DNA of 9,943 nt from an uncultured Lachnospiraceae bacterium (GTDB taxonomy: Bacteria; Bacillota; Clostridia; Lachnospirales; Lachnospiraceae). Position numbers and translations under genes: made by a program. The notes beneath the pieces are model-generated. The model saw only the letters and a list, made by a program, of their open reading frames with translations. It was not told the DNA's origin and did not search any database. Positions 1 through 6,518 of the stretch are shown here, one piece after another (position 1 is the first letter of the stretch; each line of letters begins with the position of its first letter). The stretch lies in contig CAJTYJ010000071.1 in NCBI GenBank assembly GCA_910583895.1, positions 1 to 9,943 on the forward strand, given 5' to 3'.

Positions 1-52
1 GAGCACTCGGCTGTTAACCGAGTTGTTGTAGGTTCGAGCCCTACTCGGGGAG
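1..52 (+). tRNA. tRNA-Asn (anticodon GTT), 3' part only
   Basis: The 5' acceptor strand and most of the D-arm lie outside the window. What remains folds as a tRNA: anticodon stem 6-10/18-22 with a seven-base loop and anticodon GTT at 13-15, a five-base variable region, T-stem 28-32/40-44 with loop TTCGAGC, acceptor 3' strand 45-51 and discriminator G52. CCA is not encoded. GTT reads asparagine codons. It is followed nine bases later by an intrinsic terminator, so it is the last gene of its transcript. Confidence 0.95.
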
Positions 53-60
53 TTTGGAAA

Positions 61-93
61 AACCCGTAAACTCAGCGTTTGCGGGTTTTATTT
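61..93 (+). terminator. intrinsic terminator after tRNA-Asn
   Basis: An 11-base-pair stem (61-71 with 77-87, one G-U pair) closes a five-base loop, and the 3' strand runs straight into TTATTTG. This is a typical Rho-independent terminator for the tRNA transcript ending at 52. Confidence 0.9.
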
Positions 94-212
94 GTTTCAA
101 TGTCAAGTCCCGGAAGAGACATAATAGATCGCATGGCTGCAAAGATAAGCATGTGAGTGTTAACCGAAAAATGAACCGGGATCGCGCTGCATTTCGTATT
201 CCAGCTGTAACT

Positions 213-251
213 GCCTGATAGTAAACCCTACTTTTACTGTCAGGCTTTTTT
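213..251 (+). terminator. second intrinsic terminator, owner unclear
   Basis: A 13-base-pair stem (213-225 with 233-245, a single G-U pair) closes a seven-base loop and is followed by six T residues (246-251). It is a very strong plus-strand Rho-independent terminator. There is no T-run on the other side, so it does not serve the minus strand. No protein gene ends here. It could be a back-up for read-through from the tRNA terminator at 61-93, or it could end a short RNA starting somewhere between 95 and 135. Confidence 0.9.
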
Positions 252-449
252 GTTGCCATTCTTTCGTCATAGTGTAATACTGGGGATTTTTTATAGAATA
301 AATCAGGGTGATTAGGGGAAAAATGCCTCATGTGTTTTGCATCAACCCCTTTTCAGCCCCTGAATGCAAATGTTTTGTTTGTGAAAAATAACCAAAAATA
401 AATAGTTATATTTGTATCATTGTACTAAAAATAAAAAAATCCGCTGATT

Positions 450-463
450 ACGACAAATGTCGT
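450..463. promoter_or_regulatory. palindromic candidate operator of the operon's Crp/Fnr-type regulator
   Basis: ACGACAAATGTCGT is an inverted repeat of two five-base half-sites, ACGAC and GTCGT, separated by four bases. FNR boxes (TTGAT-N4-ATCAA) have the same 5-4-5 geometry with a different sequence. Its centre lies at about -40.5 relative to a start predicted from the TATAAT box at 485-490, which fits class II activator sites. A Crp/Fnr-type protein is the third gene of the downstream operon. Assigning the site to that protein is an inference; the palindrome itself is directly visible. Confidence 0.5.
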
Positions 464-497
464 TTTAAAAAGAGGAGAAATATGTATAATGGATGTA
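462..497 (+). promoter_or_regulatory. probable promoter of the nucleoside-utilisation operon
   Basis: A perfect -10 box TATAAT lies at 485-490. The place where a -35 box belongs with 17-base spacing (462-467, GTTTTA) matches TTGACA poorly, as expected for an activator-dependent promoter. The predicted start is about 497, giving an untranslated leader of roughly 63 bases that begins with a small hairpin (497-501 with 505-509). The palindrome at 450-463 touches the -35 region. A caveat is that the same TATAAT letters also lie just inside a short reading frame starting at 482 with a good Shine-Dalgarno sequence, so the box could be fortuitous. Confidence 0.55.
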
Positions 498-541
498 GAA
501 CATGGTTCTTATCTGTTGTGTATTGTGTAGAAAGATTTTAA
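482..541 (+). CDS. possible 19-residue leader peptide (doubtful)
   Basis: ATG at 482 follows AGAGGAG (471-477) with a four-base gap, and the frame runs 19 codons to TAA at 539-541, 18 bases before the first gene of the operon. The predicted peptide, MYNGCRTWFLSVVYCVERF, has no amino-acid run typical of attenuation leaders. If the TATAAT box at 485-490 is a true promoter, transcription starts after this ATG and the peptide is not made from that RNA. It would then need a promoter further upstream, and none is clear. It is listed only because the ribosome-binding sequence is stronger than chance usually gives. Confidence 0.2.
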   Translation: MYNGCRTWFLSVVYCVERF

Positions 542-559
542 AGAAAGGAATATGAGAGG

Positions 560-1372
560 ATGTATAACAAATTAATGACATGCTTAGAAAGCGTAAAAGC
601 AAAAATTGACTTCAAGCCAGAGATTGCTCTGATTTTGGGTTCTGGATTGGGGGATTACGCCGATGAGATCAACATCGTGGATACCATCGAGTATACGGAC
701 ATTGAAGGATTCCCCGTATCCACGGTAAAGGGGCATAAAGGCCGTTTTGTGTTTGGGTATGTGGAAGAGACGCCGGTGGTTATTATGCAGGGACGTGTAC
801 ATTATTATGAAGGATATCCGATGACAGATGTTGTACTGCCTACCCGGCTGATGGGAATGTTAGGAGCAAAGAAAATCCTTTTGACCAATGCAGCAGGCGG
901 CGTAAATGTTGCCTACAAGCCGGGAGACTTTATGCTGATCACAGATCATATTACAACCGGAGTGCCAAGTCCGCTGATCGGGCCGAATATGGAAGAGCTG
1001 GGAACCAGATTTCCGGATATGAGCGAGGTGTACAGCGCACGCTTAAGAAGCGTGATCCGCAAATGTGCGGCAGAGTGCCGGATTGATATCAAAGAAGGCG
1101 TCTATGTGCAGTTTACCGGGCCTAATTATGAGACACCCGCGGAAGTCCGTCTGGCAAGAATCTGGGGCGGTGATGCGGTCGGCATGAGTACGGCGTGTGA
1201 GGCAATGGCGGCCCGCCATATGGGGATGGAGGTCTGCGGTATTTCCTGTATTACCAATATGGCAGCAGGCATTTCTCAGCAGGAATTGAACCACAAAGAA
1301 GTTCAGGAGACGGCGGACCGTGTGGCAGCTTCTTTTAAAACACTTGTAACAAAAGTCATTACAAGCATGTAA
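560..1372 (+). CDS. punA: purine-nucleoside phosphorylase (trimeric, PNP/MTAP type)
   Basis: This cytoplasmic enzyme splits inosine, guanosine and their deoxy forms with phosphate into the free purine and (deoxy)ribose-1-phosphate. The 270 residues match the usual length of the trimeric family. Visible signatures in order are the phosphate loop LGSGLG (26-31), GHKG (58-61), QGRVHYYEGY (77-86, with the conserved His81), TNAAGG (109-114), GPNYETPAE (187-195) and GMST (208-211). By alignment to human PNP, Tyr190 and Glu191 correspond to Phe200/Glu201, and Asn233 in ITN corresponds to Asn243, which favours 6-oxopurines (hypoxanthine, guanine) over adenine. The start is set by AAGGA at 545-549, ten bases before ATG. 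It is the first gene of the operon, with guanine deaminase 29 bases downstream. The function is secure; exact sugar preference cannot be read from the sequence. Confidence 0.95.
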   Translation: MYNKLMTCLESVKAKIDFKPEIALILGSGLGDYADEINIVDTIEYTDIEGFPVSTVKGHKGRFVFGYVEETPVVIMQGRVHYYEGYPMTDVVLPTRLMGMLGAKKILLTNAAGGVNVAYKPGDFMLITDHITTGVPSPLIGPNMEELGTRFPDMSEVYSARLRSVIRKCAAECRIDIKEGVYVQFTGPNYETPAEVRLARIWGGDAVGMSTACEAMAARHMGMEVCGISCITNMAAGISQQELNHKEVQETADRVAASFKTLVTKVITSM

Positions 1373-1401
1373 GAATAAACGGAAAAAGGAAACGAGCAGT
1401 C

Positions 1402-2739
1402 ATGAAAAACCATGTAATCAAAGGAAATATTTGCTACAGCGCAACCAAAGATGCGTTGTCTGTTACAGAAAATGGCTATGTGGTATGCCAGGAGGGAAGA
1501 TGTGCCGGTGTGTATGAAAACCTGCCAAAGGAGTATGAAACGCTGCCCTGCCATAACTATGAAGACAAGATCATCATTCCCGGACTTGTGGACCTGCATG
1601 TACATGCTCCTCAGTATACATTCCGCGGCATGGGTATGGATCTGGAGCTGATCGACTGGCTGAATACGCGCACATTTGCGGAGGAAGCGAAGTATGAGGA
1701 TCTGGAATACGCAGAGAAGGCGTACGGCATCTTCGCAGAGGATTTGAGAACCAGTGCGACCACAAGAGCATGTATTTTTGGCACCATTCACACGGAAGCA
1801 ACGCTGCTTCTGATGGAGAAACTGGATCGCACAGGATTGCAGGTCTGTGTGGGAAAAGTGAATATGGACCGAAACAGTCCGCAGTATTTGTGCGAAGAAA
1901 GCGCAGAAAAGTCAGCAAAAGATACGGAAGAGTGGCTGCAGAAATGTCAAAGATTTCACAATGTCAGGCCCATACTGACTCCGAGATTTACTCCGTCCTG
2001 TACGGACGAATTATTGGAGAAATTATCGGAACTGCAGAAGAAATACCATCTTCCGGTACAGTCGCACCTGTCGGAAAATTTGGGAGAGATTGACTGGGTA
2101 AAGGAGCTCTGCCCCGGCACGTCGTGCTATGGGGAGTCTTACGACCGCTACGGGCTTTTTGGGAATGGCTGCCCGACGATCATGGCCCACTGTGTCCACA
2201 GCGGGGATAAAGAGATGGAAATGATGCTAAAACAGAATGTATTTGTCGCTCATTGTCCGGAATCGAATGCGAATCTGTCTTCGGGCGTGGCTCCGGTAAA
2301 GAAGTACCTTGAGAATGGGATGAAGGTTGGACTTGGAAGCGACATCGCAGGAGGTACGTCTTTGTCCATCTTTAAGGCCATGGCGATGGCGGTACAGTGT
2401 TCAAAGCTCAGGTGGAGACTGCATGATCAGTCTGTTGGGCCGCTGACGATGGAGGAAGTATTCTACATGGCAACAAAAGGCGGGGGAGAATTCTTTGGAA
2501 AAGTCGGAAGCTTCGAAAAAGGATATGAATTTGATGCGGTCGTGCTGGATGACAGCAGCCTGAGGCATCCCCAGAAACTGAGTGTGAAGGAGCGTCTGGA
2601 GCGGCTGATCTATCTGGCCGATGGGCGCAGTATGACTGCAAAATTTGTGAATGGTCATGTGGTTTACCGGGAGAGTCAAGATGGAATCAAAACAACAGTT
2701 GATGGAAATGATAGCGGACACGGAGCAGGACAGAGGTAA
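1402..2739 (+). CDS. guaD: guanine deaminase (amidohydrolase family)
   Basis: It hydrolyses guanine to xanthine and ammonia in the cytoplasm, acting on the base released by the preceding phosphorylase. The 445 residues have the metal-dependent amidohydrolase layout: PGLVDLHVHAPQY (60-72) with metal ligands His66 and His68, SHLSE (221-225) with ligand His222 and catalytic Glu225, HCVH (263-266), HCPESN (284-289) and GLGSDIAGG (310-318) with ligand Asp314. HAPQY and the HCPxSN/GLGSDxAGG pair are characteristic of guanine deaminases rather than cytosine or adenine deaminases. A candidate ribosome site AAAGGA (1385-1390) lies 11 bases before ATG. The last 20 codons are read in a different frame from, and overlap, the beginning of the next gene by 59 bases. 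The tail after GHVVYR (418-423) looks low in family content and may be a C-terminal extension created by that overlap. Confidence 0.93.
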   Translation: MKNHVIKGNICYSATKDALSVTENGYVVCQEGRCAGVYENLPKEYETLPCHNYEDKIIIPGLVDLHVHAPQYTFRGMGMDLELIDWLNTRTFAEEAKYEDLEYAEKAYGIFAEDLRTSATTRACIFGTIHTEATLLLMEKLDRTGLQVCVGKVNMDRNSPQYLCEESAEKSAKDTEEWLQKCQRFHNVRPILTPRFTPSCTDELLEKLSELQKKYHLPVQSHLSENLGEIDWVKELCPGTSCYGESYDRYGLFGNGCPTIMAHCVHSGDKEMEMMLKQNVFVAHCPESNANLSSGVAPVKKYLENGMKVGLGSDIAGGTSLSIFKAMAMAVQCSKLRWRLHDQSVGPLTMEEVFYMATKGGGEFFGKVGSFEKGYEFDAVVLDDSSLRHPQKLSVKERLERLIYLADGRSMTAKFVNGHVVYRESQDGIKTTVDGNDSGHGAGQR

Positions 2740-3391
2740 TTATTTAAAAGCTTTATTTGAATATGTTCCGGATGCGATTGTGGAGGGGCTGATATATGAA
2801 GAAATTCCAAAGGGTCAGTATATCCTCCGTGCAGGAGCACCCAGTGATATGATATACATTATATTGTCCGGTCAGATCACAGGTGTGGACCATCAGAAGA
2901 TGGGAAGGGTATATTATTTTATGGACTTCACGAAGATGTACCTGATTGGCGATTTTGAAATTTTTGCGGATTTACCGGAATACTGTATATCCGTGTGTGC
3001 GGCCAAAGCATGCAGGCTTTTGAAGATACCGTCGAAGCGCTACATGAGCTGGATCCAGCATGACGAAAATGCGCTGTTTCTCCGTATGAAAAATATTATG
3101 GCGACCCTTACTTCTGAGCGGATTGTCGATCGGGAGTATATATTTATGAGCTGCACAGAACGGCTGGCGGATTACCTGATTCAGTCTTACAGGAACGGGA
3201 AAAAGGACAGTCTGGGTCTGCATCGGGTCTCGAAAACCCAGTCGGAGCTGGCAGACCGGGTCGGATACAATGTCAGGAGCGTCCAAAGAAGCATTTCCTC
3301 ACTGGAAAAAGATGGTCTTATATTCAATGAGAATGGAAAAATCATGCTGTCTCAGGAACAGTTTTTAAAGTTAAAACAATACAGAGATTAG
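2681..3391 (+). CDS. Crp/Fnr-family transcriptional regulator (YeiL-like)
   Basis: This is a 236-residue DNA-binding protein with an N-terminal cyclic-nucleotide-binding-type beta barrel (about 35-120, including IPKGQYILRAG and the turn IYIILSGQ), a long dimerisation helix (about 122-150) and a C-terminal winged helix-turn-helix (about 184-212, SKTQSELADRVG then VRSVQRSISSLEKDGLI). The segment that binds cAMP phosphate in CRP (GE..LF....RSA) reads IGDFEIFADLPEYCIS (89-104) and lacks the Arg-Ser pair, so cAMP is unlikely to be the ligand. No N-terminal cysteine cluster for an Fe-S centre is present. I chose ATG 2681 over the in-frame ATG at 2651 because GGGAG (2669-2673) lies seven bases upstream and family alignment starts after it. 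The gene overlaps guaD by 59 bases and ends 17 bases before deoB, so it is cotranscribed. It is the likely regulator of the operon, possibly sensing a purine or sugar phosphate; the ligand is unknown. Confidence 0.88.
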   Translation: MESKQQLMEMIADTEQDRGNYLKALFEYVPDAIVEGLIYEEIPKGQYILRAGAPSDMIYIILSGQITGVDHQKMGRVYYFMDFTKMYLIGDFEIFADLPEYCISVCAAKACRLLKIPSKRYMSWIQHDENALFLRMKNIMATLTSERIVDREYIFMSCTERLADYLIQSYRNGKKDSLGLHRVSKTQSELADRVGYNVRSVQRSISSLEKDGLIFNENGKIMLSQEQFLKLKQYRD

Positions 3392-3408
3392 GAAAGAAGG
3401 GGATCAGA

Positions 3409-4599
3409 ATGAAAAGATACAGGCGGATATTTACCGTTGTTATAGACTCGCTGGGCGTGGGCGCACTGCCGGATGCGGCAGACTACGGCGATGAGGGGAC
3501 GGATACACTTGGACATATCGCCCGGCAGATGGATACGTTTCATATCCCGAATCTCACAAAGCTTGGAATCGCAAACCTTCATCCGCTAAAACAGGTGGAG
3601 GCAATAGACCGGCCGCTGGGCTATTATACATACCTGCATGAGGCCAGCACCGGGAAAGATACGATGACCGGCCACTGGGAGATGATGGGGCTTCATATTA
3701 CAAAACCTTTTCGCACGTTTACAGAAAACGGTTTTCCGCAGGAACTGCTGGACGAACTGTCAGAAAGGACCGGGCGCGTCATTATCGGCAATAAGAGCGC
3801 CAGCGGGACGGAGATTCTGGACGAACTGGCGGAAGAAGAAATTGCCACAGGGCATATGATTGTGTATACATCTGCAGATTCGGTGCTTCAGATCTGTGGC
3901 AATGAAGAGACTTTCGGACTGGATGAGCTGTACCGGTGCTGTGAGATTGCCCGCCAGATCACCATGAAAGATGAATGGAAGGTCGGCCGTGTCATCGCAA
4001 GACCCTATGTGGGGAAAAAGAAGGGCGAGTTTAAGCGCACCAGCAACCGCCATGATTATGCGCTGAAACCATACGGAAGGACTGCGCTGCATGTGCTGAA
4101 AGATGCCGGACTTGACGTGATATCGGTGGGAAAGATCTTTGATATATTCGATGGGGAAGGACTTACCGAATCCAACAAATCCAAAAGCTCCGTGCACGGA
4201 ATGGAACAGACCATTGAGATTGCAAAGAGAGAGTTTGAAGGACTTTGCTATGTTAATCTGGTGGATTTTGACGCGCTGTGGGGACATCGCCGGGATGTGA
4301 AAGGCTATGGGCAGGAACTGGAAAAATTCGATGTGAAGCTGGGAGAACTGCTGAAACTTCTAAAAGAAGACGACTTGCTGATCATCACGGCGGACCATGG
4401 AAACGATCCGACGCATACGGGTACGGACCATACAAGAGAAAAGGTGCCGTTCCTTGCATATTCGCCGTCCATGGAAGGATTCGGAAAACTGGAGGATGCG
4501 CAGACCTTTGGAGTGATCGGTGCAACCATCACCGACAATTTCGGGCTTTCCATGCCAGAAGGAACGATCGGAAGTTCCGTCCTTGATAAATTAAAGTAA
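3409..4599 (+). CDS. deoB: phosphopentomutase
   Basis: It interconverts (deoxy)ribose-1-phosphate and (deoxy)ribose-5-phosphate, linking the phosphorylase product to DeoC or the pentose phosphate pathway. The 396 residues are full length for the bacterial Mn-dependent enzyme of the alkaline phosphatase superfamily. The metal ligands can be placed by comparison with the Bacillus cereus enzyme: Asp13 (VVIDSLGVG), Asp288 and His293 (DFDALWGHRRD), Asp329-His330 (TADHGND) and His341 (TDHTREKVP). The phosphorylatable Thr85 is in STGKDTMTGHWE (80-91). The cap domain occupies roughly 100-220. The ribosome site AAGAAGGGG (3394-3402) precedes ATG at close range. The gene sits 17 bases after the regulator, and its stop codon touches the ribosome site of the transporter gene, indicating one transcript. 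Confidence 0.96.
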   Translation: MKRYRRIFTVVIDSLGVGALPDAADYGDEGTDTLGHIARQMDTFHIPNLTKLGIANLHPLKQVEAIDRPLGYYTYLHEASTGKDTMTGHWEMMGLHITKPFRTFTENGFPQELLDELSERTGRVIIGNKSASGTEILDELAEEEIATGHMIVYTSADSVLQICGNEETFGLDELYRCCEIARQITMKDEWKVGRVIARPYVGKKKGEFKRTSNRHDYALKPYGRTALHVLKDAGLDVISVGKIFDIFDGEGLTESNKSKSSVHGMEQTIEIAKREFEGLCYVNLVDFDALWGHRRDVKGYGQELEKFDVKLGELLKLLKEDDLLIITADHGNDPTHTGTDHTREKVPFLAYSPSMEGFGKLEDAQTFGVIGATITDNFGLSMPEGTIGSSVLDKLK

Positions 4600-4613
4600 A
4601 GGAGTTTAGAAAA

Positions 4614-5810
4614 GTGAAGATCATATGGAATCTGATTGGTGTTGCGGTGGTGCTGGGAATCTGCTGGCTGCTTTCCTGGGACAGAAAGCATGTCCCGTGG
4701 AAAACCGTGGCCAGGGCATTCATAGCGGAACTGGTCATCGCCGTCATTATCGTGAAAGTTCCGCTTGGACAAAAGATTGTTACAATTTTATCAAATGGGC
4801 TCACGGCGGTTATCAACTGCGGAAATGAAGGCCTGACCTTTGTCTTCGGGGATCTTTTTGACAGTTCGAAACTGAGTGTATTCATTGTTCAGAGTTTGGG
4901 AAATATTATCTTTGTCTCGGCGCTGGTGGGAGTTTTGTATTACCTTGGGGTGATCGGATTCATTGTAAAATGGATCGGCAAGGGCGTCGGCAAACTGATG
5001 GGAACGACGGAAGTGGAAAGCTTTGTTGCGGTGGCGAATATGTTTCTGGGGCACACGGACAGTCCGATCCTGGTCAGCAAATATTTAAAAGACTTGACGG
5101 AGAGTGAAATTTTTGTCATTCTGGTTTCCGGGATGGGAAGCATGTCGGCCTCCATACTGGGCGGATATCATGCACTTGGGATTCCGATGGAATATCTGCT
5201 GATTGCAAGTGCGCTGGTTCCCATCGGGAGTATTATGATTTCAAAGATCATTTATCCCCAGACTGAGCAGACAAAATCCATTACTGATGTTAAAATGGAC
5301 AATAAAGGGAATAATTCCAATGTGATCGATGCGCTGGCGGAAGGTGCGTCAACAGGCATGCAGATGGTTATTTCCATCGGTGCCTCTATCGTAGGGTTTG
5401 TGGGGATTGTTGCGCTGATCAACCTTTTCCTGGGCTTTTTCCATATCAGTTTGTCCCAGATCTTTTCCTTTGTGTTTGCACCGTTCGGCTTCTTTATGGG
5501 ACTGGATGGGAGCCAGATACTGATGGAAGGTTCCCTGCTGGGTAATAAGCTGATCCTCAATGAATTTATTGCATTCGGAGAATTGGCAGGAAAGCTTGGA
5601 GAGCTGGAGCCAAGAGTGGGAATGATCTGTGCGATTTCCCTCTGCGGTTTTGCAAATCTTTCCAGTATGGGCATGTGTGTGGGCGGCATCGGTGTGCTTT
5701 GTCCCGAAAAACGGGGGACGATCTCGCGTCTTGTGTTCAAATCCATGATCGGCGGAGTGTTTGTAAGCATTATGAGTGCATTGTTAGTCAGTATTGTTTC
5801 CTTATTTTAA
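4614..5810 (+). CDS. nupC: concentrative nucleoside transporter (CNT/NupC family)
   Basis: This inner-membrane carrier couples nucleoside uptake to a proton or sodium gradient and supplies substrate to the phosphorylase. The 398 residues have about eight hydrophobic spans, with typical CNT order: two N-terminal helices (4-20, 31-50), FVFGDLF (77-83), an interface segment near 90-120, the first substrate motif at 146-151, GSMSASILGGY (175-185), the second substrate motif NEFIAFGEL (316-324) and CGFANLSSMG (344-353) with Asn348 and Ser350/351. The first motif reads GHTDSP where well-studied CNTs have GQ(T/S)E.P, so substrate or ion preference may differ. Translation starts at GTG 4614, supported by AAAGGAG at 4598-4604, nine bases upstream and overlapping the deoB stop. 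Exact substrates cannot be read; the operon suggests purine nucleosides. Confidence 0.92.
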   Translation: MKIIWNLIGVAVVLGICWLLSWDRKHVPWKTVARAFIAELVIAVIIVKVPLGQKIVTILSNGLTAVINCGNEGLTFVFGDLFDSSKLSVFIVQSLGNIIFVSALVGVLYYLGVIGFIVKWIGKGVGKLMGTTEVESFVAVANMFLGHTDSPILVSKYLKDLTESEIFVILVSGMGSMSASILGGYHALGIPMEYLLIASALVPIGSIMISKIIYPQTEQTKSITDVKMDNKGNNSNVIDALAEGASTGMQMVISIGASIVGFVGIVALINLFLGFFHISLSQIFSFVFAPFGFFMGLDGSQILMEGSLLGNKLILNEFIAFGELAGKLGELEPRVGMICAISLCGFANLSSMGMCVGGIGVLCPEKRGTISRLVFKSMIGGVFVSIMSALLVSIVSLF

Positions 5811-5834
5811 AAAAGAAAGAGAGGACATTATTTT

Positions 5835-6503
5835 ATGAAAAAAGAAGAAATTTTACAGTTGGTTGACCATACGCTGCTTGGGCAGGCGGCTACCTGGGAG
5901 GAAATCCGCCAGATTCTTGATGACGCCATGAAGTATGAGGCTGCTTCTGCCTGCATTCCGGCGTCCTATGTCAAACAGGCCGCGGAGTATGTGAAAGGAA
6001 AGCTTCCGATCTGTACGGTGATTGGATTTCCAAACGGATACAGTACGACAGCCGTAAAGGTATACGAAACAAAAGATGCCGTTGCAAACGGGGCCGAAGA
6101 GATTGATATGGTGATCAACATCGGGTATCTGAAAGATAAGAGGTACCAGGAGGTGGAAGACGAAATCCGCCAGGTCCATGAAGCATGCGGTGGAAAAATA
6201 CTGAAAGTCATCATCGAAACCTGCCTGCTTACAGAGGAAGAGAAAGTGAAGATGTGCGGGATTGTCACAGCCGCGGGGGCTGAGTATATCAAAACATCTA
6301 CCGGGTTTTCCACCGGCGGGGCTACCGCTAAGGATGTGAAGCTTATGAGAACCCATGTGGGAAAAGAGGTGAAAGTAAAGGCTGCAGGAGGCATTTCATC
6401 CTTCGATGATGCAAACGAGCTGGTTGAAGCAGGCGCGGACAGGCTTGGCACAAGCAGGCTGGTGAAGCTTATGAAAAATACCGATACAGGATCGGGTTAT
6501 TAA
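5835..6503 (+). CDS. deoC: deoxyribose-phosphate aldolase
   Basis: It cleaves 2-deoxyribose-5-phosphate into acetaldehyde and glyceraldehyde-3-phosphate, feeding the deoxynucleoside sugar into glycolysis. The 222 residues form one class I TIM-barrel aldolase with all expected signatures: VDHTLL (10-15), TVIGFPNGYSTTAVK (61-75), EEIDMVINIG (88-97) with Asp91, KTSTGF (153-158) whose Lys153 forms the Schiff base, and VKAAGGI (181-187) with the helper Lys182. Phosphate binding is expected around GGI and GTSR (205-208). GAGAGGA (5819-5825) lies nine bases before ATG. The gene follows the transporter by 24 bases and the next gene by 15 bases, so it belongs to the same operon. Its presence shows that deoxynucleosides, not only ribonucleosides, are used as carbon source. 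Confidence 0.97.
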   Translation: MKKEEILQLVDHTLLGQAATWEEIRQILDDAMKYEAASACIPASYVKQAAEYVKGKLPICTVIGFPNGYSTTAVKVYETKDAVANGAEEIDMVINIGYLKDKRYQEVEDEIRQVHEACGGKILKVIIETCLLTEEEKVKMCGIVTAAGAEYIKTSTGFSTGGATAKDVKLMRTHVGKEVKVKAAGGISSFDDANELVEAGADRLGTSRLVKLMKNTDTGSGY

Positions 6504-6518
6504 AGGGAAGGTTTGACC

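Larger units (their letters stand above)
53..559. other. intergenic region between tRNA-Asn and the nucleoside operon
   Basis: This stretch of 507 bases holds no convincing long gene. It contains two intrinsic terminators (61-93 and 213-251), a 125-base unassigned spacer between them that might encode a small RNA, a very AT-rich stretch (about 365-440), a 14-base palindrome (450-463), a TATAAT box (485-490) and one or two very short reading frames (323-391 and 482-541). No purine-riboswitch or T-box signature was found by eye. Confidence 0.7.

Noticed and set aside
41..331. A 96-residue minus-strand reading frame between the tRNA and the operon
   Set aside because: It runs through both plus-strand terminators, its sequence has no recognisable domain and there is no good ribosome site. 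It is open by chance.
480..560. A purine riboswitch in the leader of the operon
   Set aside because: The conserved TATA/TTTCTACC core and the two loop-loop kissing elements of the xpt-type aptamer are not present.
2651..2680. An upstream in-frame start (ATG 2651) for the Crp/Fnr-type regulator
   Set aside because: It has no ribosome site, would enlarge the overlap with guaD to 89 bases, and adds residues unlike the family N-terminus. ATG 2681 has GGGAG at good spacing.
3760..4287. A 175-residue minus-strand reading frame inside deoB
   Set aside because: It is a shadow of the conserved deoB frame, which contains the catalytic residues.
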